A DNA stretch of 64,000 bases. Origin: Callaeas wilsoni. Its lineage: Eukaryota > Chordata > Aves > Passeriformes > Callaeidae. Of the stretch, positions 49,015 through 61,800 are shown piece after piece. A model generated the notes under the pieces. It did not search any database and had not been told where the DNA came from. It saw nothing but the letters and a program-made list of their open reading frames with translations. The DNA is taken from the NCBI GenBank assembly GCA_013398955.1, contig VWPU01012278.1, forward strand, positions 47,146 through 111,145, given 5' to 3'. Made by a program: the position numbers and the translations under genes. Every line of letters starts with the position of its first letter. The stretch's first letter is position 1.

Positions 49015-49312
49015 GGTTAAGGCCTTTCAGTACCTGATGGGAGACTACAAGAAAGATGGAGAGAGGCTATTTACAAGGGCATGAAGTGACAGAAGAAGGG
49101 GGAATGGCTTCAGACTGAAAGTAGGTTTAGATCAGATATTGGGAAGAAATTCTTTACTGTGAGGGCACAGGAACACGTTATTCAGAGAAGATGTGGATGC
49201 TCCATCCTTGGAAGTGTGCAGGGCCAAGCTGGATGGGGCTTTGAGCAACCTGGTCTAGTGAAAGTTGTTCCTGGTCCCCTTAAAGGTTGGAACTACTACC
49301 TGTGACTCTGAT
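49015..49312 (+). mobile_element. CR1 LINE 3' end fragment
   Basis: Sense CR1 of the subfamily reading 'gcctttcagtacctgatggg', 'ctacaagaaagatggagaga', 'ggaagaaattctttactgtg', 'ggatgctccatccttggaag' and 'ggggctttgagcaacctggt'. The 3' terminal octamers are largely decayed. About 300 bp, 5'-truncated. Confidence 0.88.
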
Positions 49313-52201
49313 TTTTAATTGTTTTGGCAAATGTTGTCCTTTTGGTTTCATTGTGGAGTTCCTTTAGAATTGTGGTGTGGATTCACAGCATTTGTCATAC
49401 TAGAAGTGTCTCAGTAACTTAATCTTTTGGACACTATTTTGTGTGCAGATTAAGGCAAAATATTTAAAAAAAATATTCATTGCAAATTTTTTTAAATTTT
49501 GTTTTGGATTAACTGGCATACATATGAACTATGTAAAAAAGCAGAAATGAAGTTTCACACAGTTTTCCAGGCTTCCTCCATATGCAGTTGGAAAGAAAGA
49601 TAAACATCTGGGTAATTCATGTCAATATAATAATCCAGGGAGATCAGCCCTCTGAGTAGCCTACATTTTCAATATGCAGTAGCAGGAACCCAGGTATTAA
49701 AGCAGCCTAGATTTTAGATGTCTAAATCAACTGAAGTGAATCCCGCCATTAGGGTGTCACAGTCTCATTCTGTTGTTTGATTTTTTGCTTTTTGAGGCGT
49801 AGGACTTGCATAGCTCCAGTGACATATTATTCTTTATAGAAAACCAGTTTTCATTCTTTGCTTCTCCTGCTGCTTCCTTTATAATTGGTAATTTTAAAAT
49901 CTCCATTATTTTTCAGATTCCTGTATTAATTTCTAGTTTTTAATTTTATTTATAGTTCAAATCACTCCCTAGATATAAGACTATGGATTTTGCCTACATC
50001 TTCATTTTAATCTTTAGCTCAATTTCTGTTGAGGTTTTAGTGAACATAGTACGTCATTGCTCTCATTCTGTTTATGCTAATATATGTATTCTATTCTCTT
50101 AACCTGCTATTTAGAATATAATACAGTAGAGTTAATTATATTCTGAGAGTAATGTAATTCTGAACTCTGTGGGATGGAAACAGTACTTGAATTTTTCCAT
50201 ATCTTCACTATCTTATTACTTCTGAGATTTAAGCAGATTTAGTTCAGGTGAATTCATATTCAGAGATTTTATAAGTGAACTGTAGACATCATCTTCATAG
50301 GGGCTTAGTTATGACTTAGTTTTCAGCCGCAAAATGACAATGAGATCTAAAGTCACCGGAGGCACAAAGTAAAAATCAAATCCCAATCTCTCCAAAAATC
50401 CAGAAATATTTGAGACTGAGTTTTTTACCACTACAGTCATATAGTAGCTTTACATATGTTTTCATAATCTACTTCTCTCATTACATGACCCAGCAAACAT
50501 ATCATCAGTACTGAGGAAATGTGTGTACTTAGATCCACTTTTTTACTGCTGCTGTTTTTGATATGTTGTATTTTAGGAAGCTAGTGGCGGAAAGCCCCAA
50601 AATTTTCAGTCATAGATTCTATTGCAGTACTCTGGGTAGTGCCTTATGACTCAGGCAAGATTATTTAAGGTCAATGTTTTAGAAGTTGCTGAAATATTTT
50701 TAAAGAAAATTTTCAAGCAGTAGCTTTGCCTTTTTGTCTATCTTTTTGAATGCAATTGTGACTATGAAAACTATTGGAAGACAGACTCTTGCACTAGACC
50801 TATTATTCTTTTTATATGTAATTATGAAGCTGACTAGAATCAGAGGTTATGATTTGGCCATAGGTTTTTCAGAAAAGTGTTTAATCTTTTCTAAGAGACA
50901 GGAGGGAATTTTTTGGTTTCTTTTTGTTTGGTTGGGGATTGTTTGTGTGTATGTCCTAGGCCTATAAGTTATATAGTACACTTCAGCAGAGATGTGCAAT
51001 AAAAATGTTGGATCACAGTATCCCATCATAATTTTTAAATGTTTCTGAAACAATATTAAACTCTTTGGAATAAGAAAGAATAAAGGAACATGGAATCCAC
51101 TGCAATATAAAAATATTATCAACAACAAAACTTAGCATTTTCATCCCCCTAGTACTGGGATGGAATAGGTAGGAGTGAGTGAGATGGAAATCTTAGATTG
51201 AAATATATATGTTTCCATGTACTCATCTGATAGATCCTTAAATAAGACTTAATTTGGTTTATTGGAAGTGTGATTTTCTATGTTGTCATGTGGTGTGTCT
51301 ATTCTTGCAATAAAATAAAGTTTCATGGATCATGTTGTTTTTGCCTCTAAAAAAATGCAGTGTATTGTATCTCTGGCTGTCCCACAGAGCTGCAAATTGC
51401 TTCCATTAGTTTCTTTGCTTTTTATTTTTGTTGTCTTGGTAACAAAATATAATATGTTCTTATATGTGTATTATAGTCAAACTCTATAAGTTAAGGTTGC
51501 AAAATTTCTTCCAATAATAAACTAGTATTTCCACCTGGACATGACTTTTTGGAGAAATCTGACATTAAACTAAAACCTTCTTGGCTGAAGTTTATGAGAA
51601 GTACATTTTATCTCTAAAAGTTTATAGGAAATAATTTACTTTTTATGAATGATGCACAATGCAAAAAAATATTTCCTAAGGGAAAAGAAAAAGTAATAAA
51701 CATGGGATTTTTCTCCATAAATTTAGACATTTAAAAGTTAGGCACGTAGGTCTAATAACTTAAGGGTCATGCTCAGTTAAGAGAAACAGACACCTCCAGA
51801 CACATATTCATTACATTCCAAAACAGGATTTTAAAATAAGGGAAAGTGATAATCTGAATTGCTCTATGGAGGTGTCCATTTCTCTCCTTTAATGGTAAGT
51901 AAAATGTTGTGAATTACCTGAAATTTGTCTGGCTACGTTTTAAATGCCTAAACAAGGGCAGATGAATTCTGTTCAAGAATTCTGTTCTTAATAAGGGAAA
52001 CTCAAATGTATGTGATCTGAGAGGAATCTTATTTTGTGTATTGCCAGTTCTAAAGAGGGCCTTTTTATTTCATGAACTTGATTTAAAACAGGTAAGAAAC
52101 TGTTCATTAAAGGAGAGATTCTTTGAAGCAAGAAGAGTCAGACATTACTGGCTATACACATTTTTTTGTATAGAGCTTCATATAGGTGTTTTACTCAAAG
52201 A
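49313..52201. other. AT-rich unique sequence
   Basis: No recognised repeat or exon. Confidence 0.45.
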
Positions 52202-52227
52202 AGATTGAATGTCTTTCCATTCAATCT
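52202..52227. repeat. perfect 10-bp inverted repeat with 6-nt loop
   Basis: agattgaatg and cattcaatct are exact reverse complements around tctttc. A further caat-ccattcat half-copy follows. Confidence 0.9.
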
Positions 52228-53273
52228 AATTGAGTGTCAATCCATTCATACTGAAATCCATTTCGGCCCTTCTACCAAAATTGTCTAATGATTTTATACT
52301 GCTTGCTGAATACTTTTCACATTTGATCATGACAAATATAGAAAATGTTCCAGGAGATGGAAAATGTTCTGTTGAATTTCAGGCCACAGAGCAGTCAGGG
52401 ATCTTTAAGCAGTCATTGAGTCTATCCTTCTCTGTGAAATGTATCATCAGACTTGTGGCTGACGAAGAAATTGTAATGCCTGCTTTTCAAATTGTTTTTT
52501 CTTTCTTCTTCAAATTAACATCCGTATATGGTTTAAATTGTCTCTTGACTGTTTCTGTACATCACTCTAAATATTCTAGTTTTCTCCAGAAGAGTTAATA
52601 AGAAGTTCAACTTTTTATAACCTTTTTAAAAGATATCATCTTTCTAAATTTCCACTCTTTGCACATTAATAACAGCATATTAATTGAATTGTAGACTAAT
52701 AATGCATAAACTCTAGTGACAGACATCCTACATCTTACTCAAAGCAAGTTATATGTTTCCTGGCTAGACACGTTAGAAATTTTTTATTCTTAACTTTGAT
52801 CAAAGGCCAGCCCTGGTCCTGGAGAAAAGAAGTTCTATTTGTTTGCTTGGATTTGTCTCTTTCTGGTACAAAAATCTGAGATCCTGAGCTTGTAAAGATA
52901 GGGTTATAGATTTTCCAATAAAAAGCTACATTTGCTTTATATGCAATATTCTTTGGGCACCCAAATGTGAAACCTACCCTTCTCTTAAACCTAACCTTCT
53001 CTTGATGATCTACATCTGCCCTTTTTCTAGGCCTTTCAAGGACTGTCCCTTTTGAGATTTCCACACAGACTTCAAACCTCTCTAGAGATTTCCACAGACT
53101 CACAATGATATTTTCTATTTTGTTGCTTTATCCTTTTCCAATAATGTTCAAAATATACTACATCTTCAGTGCAGTAAGTCACGGAGCACTGAGCTTGATA
53201 GCTTTATAAATCTATCCGCAGTGACTCCAAGCTCTCCTCTCAGAGTGATAATAGCCACGTGTTGTTTGCAAAC
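52228..53273. other. AT-rich unique sequence
   Basis: A 122-codon minus-strand frame (53103-52735) ends just before the CR1 and has no recognised domain or splice support. Confidence 0.4.
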
Positions 53274-54028
53274 AGAGGAGGACTTGTGGGTAATGTGATG
53301 GTTAGAGGCTGTCTGTGGCATAGTGATCATGAAATAATCTAGTCCTCAGCTCTTGAAGAACTAAGAAGGGGAACTTCCAGAATGCAGACTTTGGCCTGTG
53401 AGGGAGACTGGTTGAGGAAATCCCTTGGCAGGCAGTCTAGAAGAGCAAAGGATCCCCAGAATGCTGAGCATTCTTTGAGAAAGAAATTTTAAAGGCTAGG
53501 ACCATGCTGTCCACACATGCCAAAATATGAACCAGTGGGGAAGAAGACCAGCCTGGTTGAACAGAGTATGTCTAAAAAAAGGGCAACAGAGCTGGTGAAA
53601 CATCTGGAGCACAAGTCTTATAAGGAGTGGTTGAGGAAGCTGAGGTAGTTTACCTTGGAGAAAAGGAGGCTCAGGGAGGAATTATTGCTCTCTATAACTG
53701 CCTGAAAAGAGCTTGTAGCCAGATGGAGCTTGGTCTCTTGTCCCAATAAGCAAGTGATAGGACAAGTGTGGGGACTGCCTCAAATTGCACCAGAGGAGAT
53801 TTTGATTGAGTATTAAGGAAAGATTTAGCCACTAAAATACTTGTCAAGCTTTAGGATAGGTTGCCCAGGGAAGTGGTTGAGTCAACATCCCTGAAAGTAT
53901 TTAAAAGATGTGTAGATGTGGCACTTGGGGACATAGTTTAATAGTGGGCTTGACAGTGCTGGGTTAACAGTTGGACTCAACGATCTTAAAGGTCTTTTCA
54001 AACATAAATGATTCTATGATTCTATAAA
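53274..54028 (+). mobile_element. internally deleted CR1 LINE (endonuclease segment joined to 3' end)
   Basis: The left part (53274-53565) corresponds to the sense CR1 endonuclease C-terminal region: 'gtgatggttagaggctgtct', 'gtgatcatgaaataatctag' (the D-H-E segment), 'cagactttggcctgtgaggg' and 'ggggaagaagaccagcctgg'. At about 53565 it jumps into the 3' region ('gggcaacagagctggtgaaa') and continues to an intact-looking tail (atgattctatgattctat). The whole RT domain is missing. Stops interrupt the coding part, so it is an older copy than 41225-42672. Confidence 0.9.
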
Positions 54029-54199
54029 AGCTGACTTAGAACACATGATTATGCATCTATACCTAATATTTCTTTGCTCCTGGACTTTTACATGATAATG
54101 GTTATTTTATTGTACAGTGAGATCTCCCTGCATCTCTCTGCAATCAAATTTCATTTTTACCATGCTGCATAACTATGCATAATCAGTAATTTTTTTTCT

Positions 54200-55625
54200 C
54201 TCAATACTTTCTTATCAAAGACTTTTGGAAGTCTAGTGTGTTTCAGAATTGGATCATCACCCTGCAGTTCTGCAGACCATTTCAAAGAACTCAAATAGAT
54301 TTCTGAAACATAGTTTCCTTCTATGAAAGCTGCATTGATTCTTTATCTTCATTTATTTAACTGAATATTTACTTATTCTGTTCTTATTATAATTTTAGAT
54401 TATTAACCTATTTCTGAAATTTAGTCTGTAATACTTTGACTGGCCTCAAAGTGCTTCTCCAAAGCTGCTGTAATTTTAGCCATTCAATCCTCTGATTCTC
54501 CAGCTAGTTTGTTAGTTTATATAACACAGTTACCACTTAAAGAAATTTTAATTCTGAGTTCCTTTAATGCTTAGAATTAAATAGCATCTAATTTCAGCAA
54601 TAAGTTACTATTTATTTTATTCATTTGTTCTTACATTCAAATGACAATGTAACTTGAGACATTTGCTCCAAGATATTCCTGTAAGGAAGAGCTCTGGCAT
54701 GGGACTCTTCCTAAATTTTTCTGCAGTGAAAAGTGATGCAAATCACTGCTTCAGATTTTCTACCATGGTCTTGTTCCTTTTGTATATTAACTACCCTTCC
54801 TTTGCTATATTAAGTGTCTATTGACCTTGCAGACTTTGTGTCAAGTATTTTGCTTCTAACATGTTTGAAAACATCTAATTAATAACTTTATGCCTTTGGC
54901 AAATTGTTCTTCAAAGTGATTTTTTGGCTTATTAAAGTCTCAGAATTAATTTGCCAGAGCTTATTTCTTTTCCATTCACCTTATCTGGACACAATGCTCA
55001 TTTTCTGAAAGATAACTCTTTACTGCTGTTATCCATTTTATTTTTACTATTTAACTATTGTTATTCTCTACTGTTTCTTTTCCTTAGCCAGACTGATTTT
55101 ATAGTTACTTTTTCCCTTCAATACGGTGTCTTGAAGAAAACTCCATACTGTCTTAAGAAGATTTGTTCTTTGGCTGATTCTTTTACTTTACTGTAAGTGT
55201 TCCCGTTTTGCATAATTTCTCTTTTTGAAAGTGAACATCTCTGCAGTGGTTTATTTTGTGTGTATGTTTTGCTCCTGCCATAGTTTTGAATCAGATTGCA
55301 TCACCCTTAGAAAGGCTCTTTCAGAGATACATTCTGAAACAAGTCCAACTTACATCTCACAAGAATTATTGATTACTCCCAAGAGAAGTCTTTCTGAGTA
55401 ACTGTTTCAAGAACTGAAGTCTAATAAAGTAACTTCCACCATCTGAAGTTTTATCTGATACCACTTGTTCAGATACCTGTTTAAATCTTCCTGGAAATAA
55501 CTACAACTTCCCATCATTACAGTTTTATTGCTCTTGCAGCTTTTCTGGTCCCTCTTATTTACAGTTAGTGAGTGAAGGCCGAAAATTAATATGAGAGTTT
55601 TAACCATGATTCTCATTCTGTTTAA
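54200..55625 (-). mobile_element. ancient CR1-like LINE, RT to endonuclease, antisense
   Basis: The plus strand follows, heavily diverged, the antisense of old amniote CR1-like LINEs over 1.4 kb. Blocks include 'ctggcctcaaagtgcttctc' (RT), 'tctgagttcctttaatgc', 'cagtgaaaagtgatgcaaat', 'tttgccagagcttatttc', 'ggtgtcttgaagaaaactcc', 'ttctctttttgaaagtgaac' and 'tcccatcattacagttttat' (endonuclease side). The order of these blocks is conserved along the element, which is the main evidence. No frame survives. It lies 170 bp from the younger plus-strand CR1 at 53274-54028. Confidence 0.55.
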
Positions 55626-55883
55626 GTATTATTTTAATTATTATTACTTTTTAAATTGTGGCTTATTACTCTATTTCTTCTAGAAAAACCTTTGTCTGGC
55701 CTGCTTAAGCAATTTGCAGTCTGACATGACATGTTCAAAAGATCAGCTTTCTTTCCCCAATTTCATAAGCCTTCGTAAGTTATTGTCCTCATTAAAAATC
55801 AGGCAAAAAAATTCACCTATTTTATGCTTTACACTTCAAACATTTAAATAGGTGAATGTGCTCCTTTCCTTTTGGGATGGTTG
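55626..55883. other. AT-rich sequence, possible remainder of the ancient LINE
   Basis: Nothing further is recognisable. Confidence 0.3.
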
Positions 55884-55959
55884 TCTCCTCACATATGACA
55901 TTTGGAAAAAGAGACGGCTTCTTCTCCTCACATATGACATTTGGAAAAAGAGACGGCTT
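55884..55959. repeat. 39-bp tandem duplication
   Basis: A 37-bp unit (tctcctcacatatgacattt...gagacggctt) occurs at 55884-55920 and again, identical, at 55923-55959. The identity implies a recent duplication. Confidence 0.95.
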
Positions 55960-56596
55960 GATTTTTAAATTCCTCTGTTTTATAAGATCCTCATTCCTCT
56001 TTACTTAAAGAATTTATTTCAATGCTATCTGAGTGCTCTTCTGCAGCTCTGAGCTTTCTCATAGTGCTTAGTGTAAAAGTTCCCCATAAACTTTTAAGTT
56101 TCAGCATCATGATTCTATTTTCACTTAGATCTAGCTCATCTGAATAAACAGACAGTTTCATAAAACAGACATCCAACTACTTGATGAGATTTTTTCCAGT
56201 TTCTATTTAGTTTGATTACATTTTCCTCACACAACTGTCTACAGATGTAAAGAAACTCAATCCATCCAGACTGCATGACTTTGATCAGTCTTGGCCTTCT
56301 CACCCATTCGTTGAAATTTGGCTCCAGAATCTCTATTCTCCTGTCCCATGTCATGCTACAAATGTAAGCCATACAAGCCATATATGGCCATTATTTCCAC
56401 TGTCTAGACCATGATGTTCTTTGCTGTATTAAGTCAGCATACTCTCGCTGTTGTTTTCACAGACTCATCTGTCTATCTACATGATCTAGGTCCTATGACT
56501 GTTCACTTCATCACTTCACCAGATTGCTCTGGAAGTTCATGATATTCCTTTCTATCTAGTCAGATCTTGTTTGCTAAATATTTCAAGCTTTTGTAG
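55960..56596. other. unexplained AT-rich sequence
   Basis: Two overlapping minus-strand frames (56381-56136 and 56176-55991) look protein-like but have no recognised domain. They may be part of an old repeat next to the ancient LINE. Confidence 0.3.
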
Positions 56597-57010
56597 GATC
56601 ACAGAATCCTAGAACATTTGGGATGGAAAGGGGCCTCTGGAGATCAGGAATCCACCCCGTGCCTCCCAACAGAGTCCACCAGGGGGCTTCCTAGTACCAT
56701 GTCCAATAGGTTTTTTAATACTTCCAAGGATCAAGACTTCACAATGTCTCTGATCACCAAATGGAACTAAAGATGCTTGCGTCCTACTTTGCTGTGGGGG
56801 CACATCACTGGCTCATGTTCAACAGGCTGTCCAACCAGATTCCCCCTTTTCTGCAAAGATGCTTTTCAGCTGCTCACCTCCTCAGCGTTTACTGGTGCAT
56901 GGCCTTATTTTTCTCCAGGGTCACGGCTTGGCATTTCCCCTTATGGAATTCAGTATTCTCCTACTAGGAAATGGTTTCCCTCAATGGCAGTATTTGCTAA
57001 TGGCCTGGAA
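56597..57010 (-). mobile_element. CR1 LINE 3' region of a different subfamily, antisense
   Basis: The plus strand begins with the antisense tail 'gatcacagaatcctagaaca' and 'gggatggaaaggggcctctg'. It then shows 'cacatcactggctcatgttc' and 'actggtgcatggccttattt', antisense blocks of a CR1 subfamily whose 3' region differs from the copies above. Some of the intervening sequence is missing. Confidence 0.8.
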
Positions 57011-58242
57011 GTAGGCCTACTTAGGATGTCTGTGCACTTTCTCTGTGGACAATAATGCCACATATAATTTATGTCACTTATAAAACTGAAAAATAAAAGG
57101 AATAAAAAAGGCAATAATGTGGTTTTGACTGTGGTCAGTGGTCTGTGGCAGGTATATTCTACATCACTATGCCAGTTTCTTTGTTTCTAAATTTGCCTTT
57201 ATATTTCTGTACCAATACTGCTCAGATATGTTCTACTTTGATATTACAGAATTAATAATTTCAGTAGGCTAAATTATTCTCATTCAGGTTTTCTTAACAT
57301 TTCAAATCATCATAATTTAACCCATACCATATGCCAACATATGTGGTCAGCTGGTTTTGTTAAGTGTCTTCTAGTGACTTCTGCTTAAAGTGAGTAACAC
57401 TGAATTCTTCCATAAAAATCTCCAACATTTTTTCCCTGATAAGCTAAATCTATATATTTCCTTAATTTTTTTTTTCTCCACGTCCTGCTAGGGCTGTTCC
57501 TAAACACTGAACGATAGACTTGCCACCACAGTACTGCTCAACAGAGCTTGAAATTAGCAAGAGAAGCTCAGGCTGTCTGACAGCTAGTCCTACCACAGCC
57601 GCCAAGTCTGAACAAACAGCAGCAGCTATTTTGCTCACAGGGGAAATAAGGTTAGTGAAAATATTAAAGAAAAGTGAATGCCACTGCTGGCATGGCAACA
57701 CTTTGCAGTAATTGGTTCCTTGTGATTCATGCTGGCCTGATTCTGAGAGCTACAGATGGGAAGCTTAGAAGGTTTAGTTTGGAAGCCCTAGTTTTGAGCT
57801 TATAAGCTCTTCTTAAGAAATGGCAAACAGATCAAAAGTTCACTGAAGTAAGTGTAATTCTGTAAATTCCAAGAACATTTCTGGCTAATTTGCTTTTCTT
57901 TGAGAGAATTCTTTGATGTGAACATGTAGAATAGTAACTACTGTAACCATTCAGCTGCAGGTGCTGTTTTTCATGAAAAACTGCAATCTGATTTTTTCAT
58001 CAACTAAATTCTATCTCATTCATCAACAGCTGACTCTGACCATTCCTTCTTATTATAGAAATCAGATTTGTATAAATAGATAATATGATTAATTTTGAAA
58101 GACATTGCTGACAATTTATTGTAAATATTATTAAAATTATTAATAAAGAAGAAAACTTGTGTTCAAAGGTTAAACACAAAACCAAAAATCATTAACTAAC
58201 ACAAACAAATGGTGAAAACAGCTTGCAAAAATTAAATTTTCT
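57011..58242. other. AT-rich unique sequence with a mixed-composition patch
   Basis: 57480-57715 is less AT-rich and includes 'gctggcatggcaacactttg', whose catggcaac resembles an RFX half-site. It could be a conserved non-coding element; only alignment would tell. Confidence 0.35.
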
Positions 58243-58277
58243 AGCTCAGATATGCAAATATGAACCATATCTGAGCT
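58243..58277. promoter_or_regulatory. 12-bp perfect inverted repeat flanking an octamer motif
   Basis: The arms agctcagatatg (58243-58254) and catatctgagct (58266-58277) are exact reverse complements around an 11-nt loop. The junction of left arm and loop forms ATGCAAAT (58252-58259), the consensus octamer bound by POU-domain factors. Regulatory function is inference only. Confidence 0.5.
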
Positions 58278-58649
58278 GTCCAGCTTAGCAAATCAAACTG
58301 GAGCTCTCAAATGAATTGACTAGACTCTCAGTAATGTTGAGAAATTGTTTGCTTTTGGTACTCTGTTGCTTGGCTAGGAGTGTGGCAGCTGATAGAGCTT
58401 ATAATTCTCTTCCTGGTTCTGCAAACTGTGAAATGGATGAGAAAGATTGGAAACAAAAAAAAAGAAAAAAAAAGAGTGAATTTTCCAAATCTTTTCCAAG
58501 TCTTAAGTTTAAATTTGACTTGAGTTTAAATTGCAGATTTATTTGAATGAATTTACTTTCATTGTTTACAGAGGAGTAATTCTGCTTTCTTGACCTCGTC
58601 AATCCTGTACTGATTGACAAACATGATAATATTACAGATGGAGGGTGAT
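58278..58649. other. AT-rich unique sequence with a small signal-peptide-like frame
   Basis: A plus-strand frame from an ATG at 58334 to 58546 begins with a hydrophobic, leader-like stretch (LLLVLCCLARSVAA) and then runs into a lysine run from an A-rich tract. No splice or similarity support. Confidence 0.3.
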
Positions 58650-58822
58650 AATTAATAGGTATTCCAGAGAAGTCATAAAGTCTCCATCCTTGGAGGCACT
58701 CAAAACCCAATTGAAGACATTGATGAACAACCTGCTCTAACTGACCCTGGTTTGTGCAGGAGGGATGGACTAGATGACCTCCAGAGATGCCTTGCAAACT
58801 CAGAATTTCTGTCATAATCTAA
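58650..58822 (+). mobile_element. CR1 LINE 3' end fragment
   Basis: Sense CR1: 'aagtctccatccttggaggc', 'caacctgctctaactgaccc', 'ggatggactagatgacctcc' and a decayed tail (cagaatttctgtcataat). About 170 bp, same subfamily layout as 2060-2243. Confidence 0.88.
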
Positions 58823-61800
58823 GTATAATCCCCCCCAAGAAGATCATGATGAATTTAACAGCTGTGACATTTTTCCTAATTCGCTTGTTTCCTGCCACAT
58901 TACATCAGAGCCCTGATATCTGAGTCAGCATGGGGTCTTAGGAGGCAGATAGTTATTTATACTGATCTTTTTCATTCGCTCCCAGTTCACTTATATGCAA
59001 AAATATGTAATTAGTCTGAAGCTGAGCATACAACAATATGTCAAGAAAAAAGTACTTTAAATAATATTACTGTCTTCTCAAATCCACAAATGTTAATCTG
59101 GGAATGTAAATGTAATGTTGCATTTTAAGAAAAGCACACAGTATAAATTAAGCAGCACAGAACAGCTGCCTTTATAACCCTGACAATTCAAAAGGAATAG
59201 AGAGGGAGAACACAGTGAAGCAGTGTGTTTCAGTCGCTGTATCAGGTAGGTATAACACCACCCATGTGGCTGGCAGCTACTGAGCCAGAAAATCAAGCTT
59301 TACCATGAGCGAAACCCTAGATCCCATGAGTCTGTTTTCCATTCTAAATGGTTAGTCGCTTTAGTGGTATTTCATTAGGACTACTCACATCACCACATCC
59401 CAGTGATCCTGTTCCATATCTGCTCTACCATCAGTTTCCAACAAAATTCTGCTATTCTCTGTTTTGATTACCTACAATAGGAACACACATTCAAAGGTGA
59501 CCTTTTAGTGAATTATTTTATACATGCTGAGGTCAGTTCTATTTTGACAGCTGAATTACAGTATAGAGAATATAACTAGTCAAGGCTTCAAGGATTTTGT
59601 TTTCAGTATAGTAACTACAAACAATACTGCTTTAATTCTCCAAAATTCACAAATAATTTAACATTGGAATTAAATACACATGTAAATGTGATGTTCCCAC
59701 ACCTCACTTTGTGCAGACTTTTAACTATCCACTGGATTATTTGTGTTTCCAGATGCCTTAGAAATTCAGGCTGCCAGCTCAATTCCTTAAAGACTTGTCA
59801 TGCCTACCCGGCAAAGCAGCACTACAGTTGTTTGATTAATGTCCTGATATTCCACTCAAATTAGCAGTACCATTTCAAAGTATTTCATCTCCTGAAGGGA
59901 AATTGCAGCCTGATATTTGAGGGATTAAGCTGCAGATAAAACAATTATCTTTTAATGACATCTCTCCTCCTCATTTTCATGTTTTTTTCATTATAAAGCG
60001 GTAACATAATTTATAAACAGAAGAAGGCTTAGTAGCCTTACATATTTAGATATGTTGCGTATAAAAGTCTTTATTGTTTGTGTTAGCAATCAAACAAATG
60101 TAAATGTGACAAATCAATCATTCTACACTTCAGCAAAACCACCTTTTATTAGAAAGGTAGGAATTCGGCAGAAGTCTCCGTCTTCCTATAGATCCTTTGT
60201 CATGTGGCTATTTTAAAATAAAATATTGAAAACCAGACATATTCATGACATATTCTGGCTAATAAGAACCAAATATCTTGTCTAGATTGAACAGTCTGAC
60301 TGAGGTCTCTTAAATAGACCAGTACTGTAAATAAATCAGCTTTTATTATGCTCTAAAGGGACAATAACAGATATATAGATAAATATAATAGGAGGAAAAA
60401 AACTTCTGAAGAGAGTGCTTAAAAGAAGAACATTACTGGAAACTCAATACTGTGTTATAGTAAACAAAAAGCGTTGGTACAAAACAGCAACTAAATTTAT
60501 TCAGGGTTTTATTGTTCAGAATACATAAATACATTTTATTTTTATCTCCATTCAGTTAATGTGAGACAACTATATATCAATCCACTGTTCATACTCTTAT
60601 TTGAGCCCTTTCTGTTCATCAACCCAGAGGAACGGGTGAAGTTTTAATCTGAACAAGCAGCTTGTCCGGCTTTGTGGCAATGATGATGTTGTACAACAAA
60701 ACCATTCCAGATACTGCAGTGAATAGGGATCTGTGAGGCTACTGAACTGTCAGGACAACAATGTTTTGAACATGGTAACAGCACTTTGGATGCTGGTCTC
60801 CTGGTCCTTTCAGAAGAGAAGCATGGGATGCTAAGATTTATCAGCAGTTATTTTCTTGTCCTTTCCTTAGCCGGTTCTTGGTAGAGGGAAAAAAAAGCTA
60901 CCTGCAAATTCTTCTCCACTTGCTAATCTCATTATGTTTAATGAAAGTAATAGGCACAGCTTCTGTAAAACACAGGCCAGCCTTACCATTGAATACAAGG
61001 CCTTTTCTGATCTTCTCTATTAATTGATCTCTGTTGCAATGAATAAAGGACTGTCTTTAGAGGAAATTCTACATTTAAGTGATTCTTTTGTTCCTTTACT
61101 TCTCTTTGCTCAAACCTGAAATTGGTTTAAGACTGGCTTGTGACTTGTGCCAGTTTCTGGACAAGGAAGAATAAAGATGCCACATCAAGAGTTGTATTTA
61201 TTCTAAAATATCACAATTCCTTAGTATGAAACAGACGGCTCTAAAATGCTTTCACAGACCATTTGATTTGAAGTAGATGTGCATGCAATATGCTGAGTTT
61301 TCTTCTGTGCAGTTTCTGCATTCCTCAAGCACTATTTTTTAAACTCACAAGACAGAATGTTAATTGTTTCAAACAGTGTACCAGGAACATTGGCGGGGCT
61401 TTCACTTCCTGTTAATATATGCATGCACAAGGGAAAAATGCACTCTTGTAAATATTTACAGTAAAACCCAAAACTTAGGAGAACACCCTGAATAAAGAAA
61501 TTGGTTCATGGTAACTTCAATGAAACATAAGATCTACCTTCTAGGAAAATGCTACTGGTCCTGCATATATTTTAGTTTTACATCAGTGGCGACTCAAGTG
61601 CCTGTTTCTGTACACATTAAAAAAGAAAGCTTAATAAACCAGTGTCAAACGCAGCACAATCACACGCACATGCACGCTTGTGTGTATATGTTCACAATCA
61701 CACATAGACGAGATATTAGAGAACATACAGCAAAATCAAATACTGCAGAGTGTGGAAATGTCGAGCAGTTTCCCTTCCTTCCTTTATTCTTTGTAGAACA

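Noticed and set aside
58334..58546. Short secreted-peptide-like frame with hydrophobic leader
   Set aside because: Only the leader looks plausible; the rest is a lysine run from an A-rich tract, with no cysteine pattern or splice evidence.
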